Program-made: the position numbers and the translations under genes
Shown: one piece after another, positions 7,940 to 16,980 of the stretch
Position numbering within the stretch: position 1 is the first letter of the stretch
Layout of the letters: the number at the start of each line of letters is the position of its first letter
Assembly: GCA_965215165.1 (NCBI GenBank)
Contig: CBDCCX010000006.1
Coordinates: forward strand, 3,348,001-3,412,000
Source of the DNA: JANQRZ01 sp965215165
GTDB lineage: Bacteria; Bacteroidota; Rhodothermia; Rhodothermales; JANQRZ01
Direction of reading: 5' to 3'
Length of the DNA stretch: 64,000 bases
Notes under the pieces: generated by a model
Database searches by the model: none
What the model was told of the DNA's origin: nothing
Seen by the model: the letters and a program-made list of their open reading frames with translations, nothing else

Positions 7940-8881
7940 ATGCCCGTCCGCTCGCTCGCCGTCATCCTGAATCCTGCCGCTGGAAACGGGCGTGCCGGCC
8001 GGGCGCGCGCCCCGCTCCAGAAGGCCCTCGACGCCTCGGGGGCCCGGTTCGAGCTGCTCACCACCGAGCGGCCGAACCAGGCCTCCCAACTCGCCCGACG
8101 CGTAGCGGCGCGCTTCGATGCCGTCGTCGCGGCCGGGGGCGACGGCACGGTGCGGGAGGTCGCCGCCGGCGTGCTTGGCACGGGCGCAGCGCTCGGCGTG
8201 GTCCCGCTCGGCACGGGCAACGACTTCGCCCGGCTGCTCGGGATGCCGACCGGCCCCGGTGCGGCCGTGGGCGCGCTGCTCGACGCCCCGGCCGTACCCG
8301 TCGATGGCGGTTTGGTGCGCTGGCGCGAGCGCGACTCGGTGCACCGGCACGAGGCGGTCTTCGTCAACGCCGTGGGGGTCGGGTTCGACGCGCTCGTGGC
8401 GGCCGAGGCCGCGCGCTCGAAATGGACGCGCGGCCTCTCGGGCTACATCGCGGCGGTCGCTCGGACGCTGCGGGCCTGGCCGCAGCCGGAGGTCGAGGCG
8501 CGGGGCGTCGGCGCGGACGGCGAGGAGTGGGACGTCTACACCGGCCACTTCTTCCTCGCTGCGGTCGGCAACGGCACCTCCGTCGGCGGCGGCTTCCGCC
8601 TGACGCCGGACGCCCGGATCGACGACGGGCTGCTCGACCTGTGCTTCGTCGCCGGGCCGCTCTCGCTAGGGCGCATCGTCCGCGTCCTGCCCTGCGCCAT
8701 CCGGGGCCGCCACCTCTCGGAGCCGGAGGTCCGCTCGGGGCGCGTGCGCCAGGTCTCGCTCCGGTCCGCCTCGGGCCTCCCCGTCCACGCCGACGGGGAG
8801 GTGCTGACGCGCGCGGCAGTGACGGTCGCGGTGGAGGTCGTGCCGGCCGCGTTCCAGATGCTGCGGCCGGTGCGCCGGTAG
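7940..8881 (+). CDS. diacylglycerol/lipid kinase family protein (DagK/YegS type)
   Basis: Soluble or membrane-associated lipid kinase of 313 residues that transfers phosphate from ATP to diacylglycerol or a related lipid alcohol. The N-terminal catalytic domain contains the family signatures NPAAGNGRAGR, the nucleotide-binding AAGGDGTVREVAAGV and PLGTGNDFARLLGMP. The C-terminal beta-sandwich includes FFLAAVGNGTSVGGGFRLTP and the DDGLLDLCFV stretch, complete to the end. ATG 7940 begins just before the first beta strand (VRSLAVILNP). With sphingolipid genes nearby a sphingoid-base or ceramide substrate is conceivable, but the sequence does not distinguish this. Confidence 0.9.
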   Translation: MPVRSLAVILNPAAGNGRAGRARAPLQKALDASGARFELLTTERPNQASQLARRVAARFDAVVAAGGDGTVREVAAGVLGTGAALGVVPLGTGNDFARLLGMPTGPGAAVGALLDAPAVPVDGGLVRWRERDSVHRHEAVFVNAVGVGFDALVAAEAARSKWTRGLSGYIAAVARTLRAWPQPEVEARGVGADGEEWDVYTGHFFLAAVGNGTSVGGGFRLTPDARIDDGLLDLCFVAGPLSLGRIVRVLPCAIRGRHLSEPEVRSGRVRQVSLRSASGLPVHADGEVLTRAAVTVAVEVVPAAFQMLRPVRR

Positions 8882-8902
8882 GCGCTGGCCGCTCCGCCCT
8901 CC

Positions 8903-8944
8903 AGTGCCCTAAGTCTAGTTCCCTGAGTCTAGTGCCCTGAGTCC
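8903..8944. repeat. three tandem copies of a 14-bp repeat
   Basis: AGTGCCCTAAGTCT, AGTTCCCTGAGTCT and AGTGCCCTGAGTCC follow one another without gaps between two convergent genes. The minus-strand gene ends inside it: its last residues Asp-Ser-Gly-His and its stop are read from the repeat. Confidence 0.85.
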
Positions 8945-9963
8945 ATCTCGGCGCGGAGGCTGCTCAGGCCGGAGCCTTGCAGCACGAGGCACGCGAACCC
9001 GACCGTCACGTAGAGCACGAGCTGCGCCGCGTGCGAGAGCACGGCGTAGGCCGTCGCCGGGGCCGAGGCCACGGCGAAGAGGCCCTCGAGCGTGCGGATC
9101 GTGATGTAGTGGTACGACCCGATCCCGCCCGGCGACGGCACCGCGACCCCGACGGCTCCGACGACCAGCAGCACCCATGCCTCGCCCAGCCCGAGGCCTT
9201 CGATCCCGAGCATCGGCAGCGGGAGATAGGCCATCAGCAGGTAGCACCCCCACATCCCGGCGGTCGTCCCGAGGATCCCGAGCCGGCGCTTGGTGCGGAG
9301 CACCGAGACCAAGCCGTGCCTAAACGAGCGCAGCGTCGACGACACGCGCGCCGCCAGGCCCTCGGAGCGCGCGCTCCGCCGGAGCACCGCCAGGAAGATG
9401 GCGACCAGCCCGGCCGTGACCAGCACCGCGCTCGTCCCGATGATCCACCACGCCACCGGCGGCTCGCGCAGAAACGCTGCGGCCGGCTCGAAGAGCGGCG
9501 CGAGCGCCGCCATGTCGTCGGCCATCAGCACGAACGCCCCGAGGATCGCCAGCACGAGCGTCAGCACGTCCACGATCCGCTCGGCCACGACGGTCCCGAA
9601 GACGCCCGAGAACGGGAGGCGCTCCTGCGCCGCCAGGTTCGTCGTGCGGACCACCTCGCCCAGGCGCGGCGCGGCGTAGTTGACCATGTAGCCGATCATG
9701 AGCGAGTAGAACGCCGACTGGAAGCCGGCGCGGTGCTGCTGCCCGTCGGGGAGCGTCTCGAGGAGCATCTGCCAGCGCCACGCCCGGAGCACGTGCGCGC
9801 CCAGCGTCAGCGCAGCCAGCGGCAGCAGGTAGAGGTAGTTCGCGCTCGCCAGCGCCCGCCCGACCGCGGCGAAGTCGACGTTGCGCAGCGCGAGGTAGAG
9901 CAGCCCGCCGCCCAGCAGAAAGGAGCCTGCCTGGACGAGGATCGTTTTGACGCGAGGCGGCAC
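8929..9963 (-). CDS. flippase-like integral membrane protein (YbhN/LPG-synthase TM region family)
   Basis: Integral membrane protein of about 344 residues with eight hydrophobic segments, of the lysylphosphatidylglycerol synthase transmembrane-region/UPF0104 type. Conserved landmarks are LYLALRNVDFAAVGRAL, HVLRAWRWQMLL, the segment GYMVNYAAPRLGEVVRTTNL and near the end VAVPSPGGIGSYHY. Relatives act as lipid flippase-like partners for lipid or polyprenol-linked sugars. It lacks the soluble aminoacyl-transferase domain of MprF. The start is taken as GTG 9963 (VPPRVKTILVQAG), as the upstream alternative is a TTG. The C-terminus is made by the 14-bp tandem repeat. Confidence 0.85.
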   Translation of the reverse strand: MPPRVKTILVQAGSFLLGGGLLYLALRNVDFAAVGRALASANYLYLLPLAALTLGAHVLRAWRWQMLLETLPDGQQHRAGFQSAFYSLMIGYMVNYAAPRLGEVVRTTNLAAQERLPFSGVFGTVVAERIVDVLTLVLAILGAFVLMADDMAALAPLFEPAAAFLREPPVAWWIIGTSAVLVTAGLVAIFLAVLRRSARSEGLAARVSSTLRSFRHGLVSVLRTKRRLGILGTTAGMWGCYLLMAYLPLPMLGIEGLGLGEAWVLLVVGAVGVAVPSPGGIGSYHYITIRTLEGLFAVASAPATAYAVLSHAAQLVLYVTVGFACLVLQGSGLSSLRAEMDSGH

Positions 9964-9986
9964 GGGCGAAGGGGCGGATGAGAGGC

Positions 9987-9994
9987 GCAAGCTA
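9987..9994 (-). promoter_or_regulatory. promoter-like -7 box upstream of the flippase-like gene
   Basis: TAGCTTGC on the minus strand (CCGTAGCTTGCGC), 24 bp before the GTG at 9963. It shares the CGTAGCTTG core with the boxes before spt and the lipid kinase gene. Confidence 0.4.
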
Positions 9995-10155
9995 CGGCAG
10001 CGGTCCCTACACTTGCGAAGCGACGGCCGGCCCTGGATGTTTTAGAGAGACCGCTACAACCGCTCGCCCCCATCCTGTTCTCTACTGTCCCGTTCTGCTC
10101 TCTACTGTTTACCGGCTCTCTCGATGAAACGCTTCCTCGCCCTCCTACGCGCCGT

Positions 10156-10776
10156 CTACGAGCGCAGGTCTACGACCTCGGCCCCCGGTGGCGGGACGAA
10201 CTGGAACACGTCGCCCCGAAGCGGCGGGTTGATCTCCACGTCCTCCAGGTCGAACCCGATGCGGGTGCCGTTGCCGTCGACGATCTGGACGCGCGTCGGG
10301 AGCGTGTCGTCGGTGCGGACCCAGAGCCTGACCTCGCGCAGAAACGTGTCGCTGCTCTTGGGGGTCAGCAGGAGGACGTCGTGCCGGGTCCCGCCGAGGG
10401 TTTCCTGCCCGTCCGGGCGCACGTCGAAGCGGTCCGGGTAGCGGGTGAAGAAGTCGGCCGGGGAAAACGTGGTCTCGTCGGCGACGGCATGGCTGACGAG
10501 CACCTGGCCGTCGGCCTTGGCGTAGACCCACGCGGTGGTGCCGTCCGTGACGAGGGTCTGGTCGGGGGTCTCGATGCGGTAGGCGTCGCCGCGCAGCACG
10601 AGCGTACCGGCCATCGTCGCGCCGCCGAGGGACTGCGTGAAGTGGGCGCGGAGCGCGTCCAGCGTCTCGTAGCGCATCCGCAGCCGGTCGAGGAGGTCGC
10701 TGTCCTGGGCGCGGAGCGGGCCGGCGAAGAGCACGGCGAGGAGGACGAGGAGGAGCGGTCGGGAGAAGGAGCGCAT
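10156..10776 (-). CDS. lolA: outer-membrane lipoprotein carrier protein LolA
   Basis: Periplasmic chaperone of 206 residues that carries lipoproteins from the LolCDE exporter to the outer membrane. A Sec signal peptide (MRSFSRPLLLVLLAVLF, cleavage near GPLRAQ) is followed by the LolA half-barrel: LRMRYETLDALRAHFTQ, then repeated strands with GTLVLRGDAYRIETPD, and WVYAKADGQVLVS. Length and strand order fit LolA rather than LolB, as there is no lipobox. The ATG at 10776 is the one directly before the signal peptide; an upstream in-frame ATG would add 19 residues. It lies between fbaB and the flippase-like gene on the same strand. Many envelope lipoproteins in this window are its likely cargo. 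Confidence 0.88.
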   Translation of the reverse strand: MRSFSRPLLLVLLAVLFAGPLRAQDSDLLDRLRMRYETLDALRAHFTQSLGGATMAGTLVLRGDAYRIETPDQTLVTDGTTAWVYAKADGQVLVSHAVADETTFSPADFFTRYPDRFDVRPDGQETLGGTRHDVLLLTPKSSDTFLREVRLWVRTDDTLPTRVQIVDGNGTRIGFDLEDVEINPPLRGDVFQFVPPPGAEVVDLRS

Positions 10777-10917
10777 GGGGGAGCGAAGGGGTGGAGACGG
10801 GAGAAAGGCAAACGGTGTGCCCGAGGATGGCATGTCCGAGAGCGGTGCAGTTGGGAAACGAAGCGAGCGGCCGGGATCGTGCCCGCGCCGCTCGCCTCCG
10901 TCTCTATTCGGTCGCGC

Positions 10918-11991
<1,074 letters not shown>

Positions 11992-12026
11992 CGGGAGTCG
12001 GGATTGGGGAGCGGGGAGGAGGACCG

Positions 12027-12034
12027 CCAAAATA
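12027..12034 (-). promoter_or_regulatory. promoter-like -7 box upstream of fbaB
   Basis: TATTTTGG on the minus strand, 36 bp before the fbaB start codon, in the 56-bp gap behind the FAD oxidoreductase gene. Close to the TAnnTTTG element known for Bacteroidota. Confidence 0.42.
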
Positions 12035-12047
12035 CACACGCCGCCGT

Positions 12048-13124
12048 TCAGCGGGCATCGGCTGGCCCGCCCGGCGGCTGAACTTCGGATGGAATCAGGG
12101 CTGGGTCGTGGAGATACATCGGGAGAGACCGGGCGAGCAGCGGGGCCGTGAGCAAGCCCCTCGAGCCGAGGCCAGTAAATACCCACACTCGCCCGCGCCC
12201 CGGCAGCGGACCGAGGAGCGGGAGGCGGCGCGGCGACACCGTCCTCGGCACCGTCACGCGGACGCCCGCCCGCGCGTCCAGAATCTCCACGTCGGCGAGG
12301 GCGGGCACCATCTGCGCCGCCTTCGCCCGCAGGGCCTCGGACTGCGCCTGGCTCGGCTGCACGTCGTCGAAGGTGTGCTCGTAGGAGCTGCCGACGACGA
12401 GCGCGTCGTCGTCCGGCACAACGTAGCCAAACCCTGAGAGGGCCGGCAGCTCGCCGAGGCCGTCGGGTCGGGCGAGGCGGATCGTCTGCCCTTTGATCCG
12501 GTGGAGCGGCAGGGCAGAAAGCTCCGGGAACCGTCTGAACCCGTCGCCGAGGGCAAGCACGACCTGCTCGGCCTCGATCCGCTCGCCGTCGTCCGTCGTC
12601 ACGAAAGCGCTCCGTTCGGTCTCGTCCCAGGCCACAACGCGGACGCCGGGGCGGACGGTCGCCCCGCGCACTTCGGCGGCCCGGAGGAGCGCGGCCGTCA
12701 TGGCAGCCAGAGCGACGCCACCGCCTCCGGGAATCCACAGCGCCCCGTGCGGCGCGGCGAGGCCGGAATGGGTCTCCGCGACGATCTCGGGTGAGTGCCA
12801 GCTAGCGTATTCCGGCAGGGCCTCGGCGCGCGTGCGAAAGTGGCGAGCCTGGACCTCGTCGCGGGCGGGTCGGAGCACGCCCGTAGGCCGGAAGAGGCCG
12901 GGCGCGTCGGCGAGGACGAGCGTCTCGTGGAGCGCGTCGAGGGCCTCGGCGACGCGCCACGCCGGGTTCGCCCGCTGCCCCATGAGCGGGTTGACCAAGC
13001 CCGCTGCCGCGCCGGATGCCCCCGGCTCTGCGGCGTCGAGGACCGTCACGCTTCCTCGCTCGCTCAGCCAGAGCGCCGCGCACGCCCCGGCGAGGCTGCC
13101 GCCGACGATGAGAACACGGGTCAT
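12048..13124 (-). CDS. FAD-dependent oxidoreductase, DAO family
   Basis: Flavoprotein of 358 residues in the D-amino-acid oxidase family, substrate unknown. The N-terminal Rossmann motif is RVLIVGGSLAGACAALWLSE with an acidic residue at the end of the second strand (VTVLDAAEPG). The C-terminal GDG/GxG-type strand motifs appear as QVVLALGDGFRRFPELS and the closing FAD loop as RVWVFTGLGSRGLLTAPLLA. Together with KGQTIRLARPD this resembles the TrmU/MnmC-like and glycine-oxidase subgroups. It is divergent from thiO, another DAO protein, with about 50 bp between starts, suggesting shared control or an old duplication, but sequence alone does not link it to thiamine. Confidence 0.85.
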   Translation of the reverse strand: MTRVLIVGGSLAGACAALWLSERGSVTVLDAAEPGASGAAAGLVNPLMGQRANPAWRVAEALDALHETLVLADAPGLFRPTGVLRPARDEVQARHFRTRAEALPEYASWHSPEIVAETHSGLAAPHGALWIPGGGGVALAAMTAALLRAAEVRGATVRPGVRVVAWDETERSAFVTTDDGERIEAEQVVLALGDGFRRFPELSALPLHRIKGQTIRLARPDGLGELPALSGFGYVVPDDDALVVGSSYEHTFDDVQPSQAQSEALRAKAAQMVPALADVEILDARAGVRVTVPRTVSPRRLPLLGPLPGRGRVWVFTGLGSRGLLTAPLLARSLPMYLHDPALIPSEVQPPGGPADAR

Positions 13125-13175
13125 TTGTTGGTTGTTCGTGGACAGAGGCAGCCGCCGTGGGGTACAATGAAACCC

Positions 13176-14336
13176 ATGATCACGGACCACGGACCACGGA
13201 CCACGGACGTCGCCATCGTCGGCGGCGGGGTGATCGGCTTGGCGCTCGCCCGCGAGCTGGCCGAGCGTGGGCACGGCGTCGCGGTCTTCGAGCGCGACCG
13301 GTTCGGGCGTGGGGCCTCCTACGCCGCGGCTGGGATGCTCGCTCCCGCCGCCGAGATTCAGTTCGAGGAGGCGGACGTCTACCGCCTCGGGCGCGAGAGC
13401 CTGCGCCGCTGGCCGGCCTTCGCCCGCGACCTCGAAGCCGCGAGCGGCATCCGCGTAGACTACCGGAGCGAGGGCACGCTCGTCGTCGCGGACGACCGCG
13501 ACGCGGCCGAGGCGCTGCGCCGCCTCTACCGGTTTCAGCAGGCGCACGGCGTGCCGGTCGAGTGGCTGACCGGGGCCGAGGCCCTCGACCTCGAGCCGTT
13601 CCTCTCGCCTCGCCTGGCGGGGGCGGTGTTCTCGCCGGAGGACCACCAGGTCGACAATCGCCGCGTGCTGGAGGCGCTGCGCGTGGCCGCCGAGCGCGCC
13701 GGGGCGATGCTCCGCGAGGGCGACGCCGTGCGGGCCATCGAACCGGACGAGCGGAGGCCGGCCGTCGTCACCGAGTCCGGCGAGCGGTCCGGGGCGTCGG
13801 TCATCGTGCTCGCGGCCGGGGCGTGGGGGCGAGGCATCGGCGGCCTCGAGCCGGGCGTGCCGGTGCGGCCCGTGAAGGGGCAGATGCTCGCGCTGCGGGC
13901 CGAGCGCCCGTTTGCGCTCGGGCACGTCGTGCGCGGCCCCGACGCCTACCTCGCGCCGAAGTCCGACGGCCGCCTCGTGGTCGGCGCGACGAGCGAGGAG
14001 CGGGGGTTTGACACGGCCGTGACGGCGGGCGGGCTGTACCGGCTGCTCGAGGGCGCGGTCGCGGTGGTGCCGGGGGTCGAAGAGTTAGAGGTGATCGAGA
14101 CGTGGGCGGGGCTGCGGCCGGCGAGCCGGGACCACGCGCCGCTCCTCGGGGCCTCGGGCGCGCCGGGCGTTGTACTCGCGACTGGCCACTACCGCCACGG
14201 CGTGCTGCTCGCGCCGGTGACGGCGGAGGAGCTAGCCGGAGAGATCAGCGCGGCGCTGGCGGGGAAATCAGAAACCTCCGCGTGGCTGGCCCCGTTCTCC
14301 CCGCGCCGCTCCGACGCTGACTTTTCCGACCGCTGA
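13176..14336 (+). CDS. thiO: glycine oxidase ThiO
   Basis: FAD enzyme of about 386 residues that oxidises glycine to iminoglycine, the C2-N donor for the thiamine thiazole in aerobes. Landmarks: VAIVGGGVIGLALARELAER for FAD binding, GRGASYAAAGMLAPAAEI, the KGQMLALRAE loop, and the diagnostic C-terminal stretch WAGLRPASRDHAPLLG followed by ATGHYRHGVLLAP. The reading frame starts ATG 13176 or ATG 13167 and then passes through four copies of the 7-mer CACGGAC, which encode a Gly-Pro-Arg-Thr-Thr segment before the Rossmann strand. It heads the thiO-S-G-E-D cluster and its stop overlaps the thiS start (TGATG). Confidence 0.92.
   Translation: MITDHGPRTTDVAIVGGGVIGLALARELAERGHGVAVFERDRFGRGASYAAAGMLAPAAEIQFEEADVYRLGRESLRRWPAFARDLEAASGIRVDYRSEGTLVVADDRDAAEALRRLYRFQQAHGVPVEWLTGAEALDLEPFLSPRLAGAVFSPEDHQVDNRRVLEALRVAAERAGAMLREGDAVRAIEPDERRPAVVTESGERSGASVIVLAAGAWGRGIGGLEPGVPVRPVKGQMLALRAERPFALGHVVRGPDAYLAPKSDGRLVVGATSEERGFDTAVTAGGLYRLLEGAVAVVPGVEELEVIETWAGLRPASRDHAPLLGASGAPGVVLATGHYRHGVLLAPVTAEELAGEISAALAGKSETSAWLAPFSPRRSDADFSDR
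13181..13208. repeat. four tandem copies of a 7-bp repeat in the thiO start region
   Basis: CACGGAC is repeated exactly four times immediately after the thiO start codon. A unit of seven is not a multiple of three, so copy-number change would shift the reading frame relative to the ATG. Confidence 0.85.
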
Positions 14337-14560
14337 TGCCCACCGCCACGCTCGTCCCGATCACCGTCAACGGCGAGGCGCACGAGGTCGCCCCTGCCCT
14401 CGCGCTGCCCGATCTGCTTCGGCACCTCGGCCTCGACCCGGCGCAGCCCGGCATCGCCGTGGCACTCGGCGGAGCCGTCGTCCGCCGCGCCGATTGGCCG
14501 GCTACCGTCGTGCACGAGGGCGACGAGGTCGAGGTCATCACAGCAACGCAAGGAGGCTGA
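14336..14560 (+). CDS. thiS: sulfur carrier protein ThiS
   Basis: Ubiquitin-fold sulfur carrier of 74 residues. Its C-terminal Gly-Gly (TATQGG) is adenylated and thiocarboxylated to deliver sulfur to ThiG. The beta-grasp pattern is clear: ITVNGEAHEVAP, LPDLLRHLGL, and GIAVALGGAVV followed by EGDEVEVITATQGG. ATG 14336 overlaps the thiO stop by one base, a coupled start. Neither ThiF nor a dedicated sulfurtransferase is encoded in the cluster, so activation must come from elsewhere. Confidence 0.95.
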   Translation: MPTATLVPITVNGEAHEVAPALALPDLLRHLGLDPAQPGIAVALGGAVVRRADWPATVVHEGDEVEVITATQGG

Positions 14561-14577
14561 TCCGATTTTGGAGGGGT

Positions 14578-14594
14578 GATTTTGGGTTTTGGAT
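14578..14594. repeat. direct repeat upstream of thiG
   Basis: GATTTTGGGTTTTGGAT, an exact 17-bp copy of 15430-15446. The two copies flank thiG and are AT-rich against the local base composition. Confidence 0.8.
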
Positions 14595-14600
14595 GGGGCT

Positions 14601-15431
14601 ATGGCTGAAGTGACGACCAGAGCACTGGAGACGACACACGAGGACGATCTCTTGCAGATCGGGCCGCTGGCGCTGCGCTCGCGCGTGCTCGTCGGCACGA
14701 GCCGGTACCCGAGCCCGCAGGTCATGCTCGACGCGCTCGACGCCTCCGGGGCCGAGCTCGTGACCGTCTCGATCCGCCGCGTCGACCTCGCCGACACCGA
14801 GGGCGAGAGCGTGCTCGGGCTGCTCCGCTCGCGGGGGCTGCGCCTCCTGCCCAACACGGCGGGCTGCTACACCGCGCGCGAGGCCGTCCTCACCGCGCAG
14901 CTCGCGCGCGAGGCCCTCGGCACCGACCTCGTCAAGCTCGAAGTGATCGGCGACGACGAGACGCTCTACCCCGACGTTGAGCAGCTCCTCAAGGCCGCCG
15001 CCGAGCTGGTCAACGACGGCTTCCACGTGCTCGCCTACACGAACGACGACCCGATCACGTGCCGCAAGCTGGCCGACCTCGGCTGCGCCGCCGTGATGCC
15101 GCTCGCCGCCCCCATCGGCAGCGGCATGGGTCTGGTCAACCCGTACACCCTCCGCATCATCCGCGAGATGCTGCCCGACGTGCCGCTGATCGTCGACGCC
15201 GGGATCGGGACGGCGAGCGACGCCGCGCGGGCGATGGAGTTGGGCTACGACGGCGTCCTGCTCAACACCGCGATCTCGGGGGCGGAGCGGCCCGTGCTGA
15301 TGGCCGCCGCCGTGCGCCACGCCGTCGAGGCCGGGCGGCTCGCCTTCCGCGCCGGCCGGATGCCGCGCCGGCTCTACGCGAACGCCTCGTCGCCGATGGA
15401 CGGGCGGATCCAAGCGGTTGGGGATTCTTGA
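14601..15431 (+). CDS. thiG: thiazole synthase ThiG
   Basis: TIM-barrel enzyme of 276 residues that builds the thiazole phosphate ring from deoxyxylulose 5-phosphate, iminoglycine and ThiS thiocarboxylate. Family motifs are complete: VLVGTSRYPSPQVMLDAL, the region LLPNTAGCYTAREAV, the Schiff-base lysine in DLVKLEVIGDDETLYPD, CAAVMPLAAPIGSGMGL and the phosphate-binding VDAGIGTASDAARAMELG. ATG 14601 is used; a TTG twelve bases earlier is inside a repeat. It follows thiS by 40 bp, and its stop lies in the second copy of the flanking 17-bp repeat. Confidence 0.95.
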   Translation: MAEVTTRALETTHEDDLLQIGPLALRSRVLVGTSRYPSPQVMLDALDASGAELVTVSIRRVDLADTEGESVLGLLRSRGLRLLPNTAGCYTAREAVLTAQLAREALGTDLVKLEVIGDDETLYPDVEQLLKAAAELVNDGFHVLAYTNDDPITCRKLADLGCAAVMPLAAPIGSGMGLVNPYTLRIIREMLPDVPLIVDAGIGTASDAARAMELGYDGVLLNTAISGAERPVLMAAAVRHAVEAGRLAFRAGRMPRRLYANASSPMDGRIQAVGDS

Positions 15432-15446
15432 TTTTGGGTTTTGGAT
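15430..15446. repeat. direct repeat downstream of thiG
   Basis: Second exact copy of the 17-bp GATTTTGGGTTTTGGAT. It contains the last two bases of the thiG stop and ends at the likely thiE start. Confidence 0.8.
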
Positions 15447-16072
15447 TGGGAGGACGTCGGACGCTTCCGTTCCCTCGGCTCGTGCTGATCGCCGACGGGT
15501 TCACAGATGAGGCGGTGCAGCGGAGTGTGATCGAAGCCGTGCGGGTCGGCCGGCTGTGGCTGCATCTGCGCGACCACGCGGCCTCCGACGCGGCGTTCAC
15601 GCAGTCGGCCAGGGTTCTCGTCGGGCGGGTTCGCGCGGTCCGGCCAGAAACGCTCGTGTCGATCAACACTCGCGTTGCCGTGGCCCGGTCGCTCGGCGCG
15701 GGGCTGCACGTCGGCGTGCGCGGGCCGTCGGTGTCCGAGGCGCGGCAGGCGCGGCCCGGCGACCTCGTGAGCTATGCAGCCCACACGCCCGAAGAAGCCG
15801 CCGCTGCGGCCGAGCGGGGAGCCGGTGCCGTGCTGTTCAGCCCGGTCTTCCCCACCGCGAGCAAGCCCGGCCATCCGGGCGTCGGTCTCGATGCCCTCGC
15901 GGCGTGCTGCGCGGCGCTGCCCGCCATCCCCGTCTTCGCCCTCGGCGGCATCACGCCGGAGCGCGCCGCCGCCTGCCGCGCCGCCGGAGCCTGGGGCGTC
16001 GCCGTACTCTCCGGCATCCTCCACGCACCCGACTCCGCCTCCGCCACCCGCCGCTACCTCGACGCTCTATGA
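15446..16072 (+). CDS. thiE: thiamine phosphate synthase, ThiE/TenI family
   Basis: TIM-barrel protein of about 208 residues joining HMP-PP and thiazole phosphate into thiamine phosphate. Visible motifs are PRLVLIADG at the first strand, LWLHLRDH where the pyrophosphate-binding arginine sits, GAGLHVG, and the phosphate loops LFSPVFPTASKPGHPGVGL and FALGGITPERAAACRAAGAWGVAVLS. Compared with typical ThiE the helix-two lysine region and the GVHLGQ stretch are changed, so the thiazole tautomerase TenI remains possible. The start is uncertain: TTG 15446 and GTG 15482 both fit, and no ATG exists. Its stop overlaps the thiD ATG. Confidence 0.82.
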   Translation: MGGRRTLPFPRLVLIADGFTDEAVQRSVIEAVRVGRLWLHLRDHAASDAAFTQSARVLVGRVRAVRPETLVSINTRVAVARSLGAGLHVGVRGPSVSEARQARPGDLVSYAAHTPEEAAAAAERGAGAVLFSPVFPTASKPGHPGVGLDALAACCAALPAIPVFALGGITPERAAACRAAGAWGVAVLSGILHAPDSASATRRYLDAL

Positions 16073-16899
16073 CCCCTGCTATGAGTTCCGATCCGCAGAC
16101 CAAACCCCTCGCCCTCACCATCGCCGGGAGCGACTCCGGCGGCGGGGCCGGCCTCCAGGCCGATATCAAAGCGATGGAGGCCAATGGCGTCTTCGCCGCG
16201 AGCGTCGTCACCGCCGTCACCGCGCAGAACACGCGAGCCGTCACAGCGGCCTTCGACCTTCCGCTCTCCATCATCGAGGCGCAGCTCGACGCCGTGGCGG
16301 ACGACTTCGCGTTCGGGGCCGTCAAGACAGGGATGCTCTCGTCGGCTCCGATCATCGGCGTCGTGGCGCGCAAGGTGCGCGAGCACCGCCTCGGCCCCCT
16401 CGTCGTGGACCCGGTGATGATCTCGAAGAGCGGCTTTGCCCTCCTCCAGCCGGACGCCGTCGACGCCCTCGTGCGCGAGATGCTGCCGCTGGCGGCCGTC
16501 GTCACCCCAAACGTCCACGAGGCGGAGCGGCTCACCGGGCAGGAGATCGCGACGGTGGCCGATGCCGAGGCGGCGGCGCGGGCGATTCACCGTCTCGGCC
16601 CGGCGGCCGTCCTCGTCAAAGGCGGGCACCTCGACGGCGCGGCCGACGCGGTGGACGTGCTCTTCGACGGCCAGGCGATGCACCACCTTCGGGCTGACCG
16701 GATCGAGACGCCGCACACGCACGGGACGGGCTGCACCTACGCCTCGGCGACGGCCGCGTGGCTGGCGCGCGGCGAACCCCTGCCCGAGGCCGTCCGCCGC
16801 GCCAAAGCCTACGTCACCGAAGCCATCCGCCACGGCCTCCCCATCGGCGGCGGGCACGGGCCGACCAACCACTTTTACTTTCTCACCGAGGCCGAGTGA
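16069..16899 (+). CDS. thiD: hydroxymethylpyrimidine (phosphate) kinase ThiD
   Basis: Ribokinase-fold kinase of 276 residues that phosphorylates HMP and HMP-phosphate for thiamine synthesis. Signatures: ALTIAGSDSGGGAGLQADI at the N-terminus, VTAVTAQNT, GAVKTGMLSS, VVDPVMISKSG, TPNVHEAERLTG, and the anion-hole/catalytic-base loop THGTGCTYASATAAWLA with its conserved GTGC. The ATG at 16069 overlaps the thiE stop (ATGA); a second ATG at 16081 is equally possible. It is the last gene of the thi cluster, and no ThiC is in the window. Confidence 0.95.
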   Translation: MTPAMSSDPQTKPLALTIAGSDSGGGAGLQADIKAMEANGVFAASVVTAVTAQNTRAVTAAFDLPLSIIEAQLDAVADDFAFGAVKTGMLSSAPIIGVVARKVREHRLGPLVVDPVMISKSGFALLQPDAVDALVREMLPLAAVVTPNVHEAERLTGQEIATVADAEAAARAIHRLGPAAVLVKGGHLDGAADAVDVLFDGQAMHHLRADRIETPHTHGTGCTYASATAAWLARGEPLPEAVRRAKAYVTEAIRHGLPIGGGHGPTNHFYFLTEAE

Positions 16900-16936
16900 G
16901 GCAAATCCGGAGCGCCGGGACCTACGCGTTCTTCAC

Positions 16937-16968
16937 TTGTCGGCACCGACGGAACCTGCGTATCTTGC
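16937..16968 (+). promoter_or_regulatory. promoter-like elements upstream of tRNA-Arg
   Basis: TTG at 16937-16939 and TATCTTGC at 16961-16968 are separated by 21 bp and end 12 bp before the tRNA. This matches the Bacteroidota layout (-33 TTTG, -7 TAnnTTTG) and is the best-supported promoter in the window because the tRNA 5' end fixes the position. Confidence 0.6.
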
Positions 16969-16980
16969 CCTCTCAAGTAC

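Noticed and set aside
12795..13166. Upstream extension of the thiO frame
   Set aside because: It is antisense to the FAD oxidoreductase gene and reads Arg-rich sequence; the Rossmann motif starts shortly after 13176.
13125..13175. TPP riboswitch before the thi cluster
   Set aside because: There are about 50 bp of divergent space, too little for the element, and the conserved CUGAGA-type core is absent.
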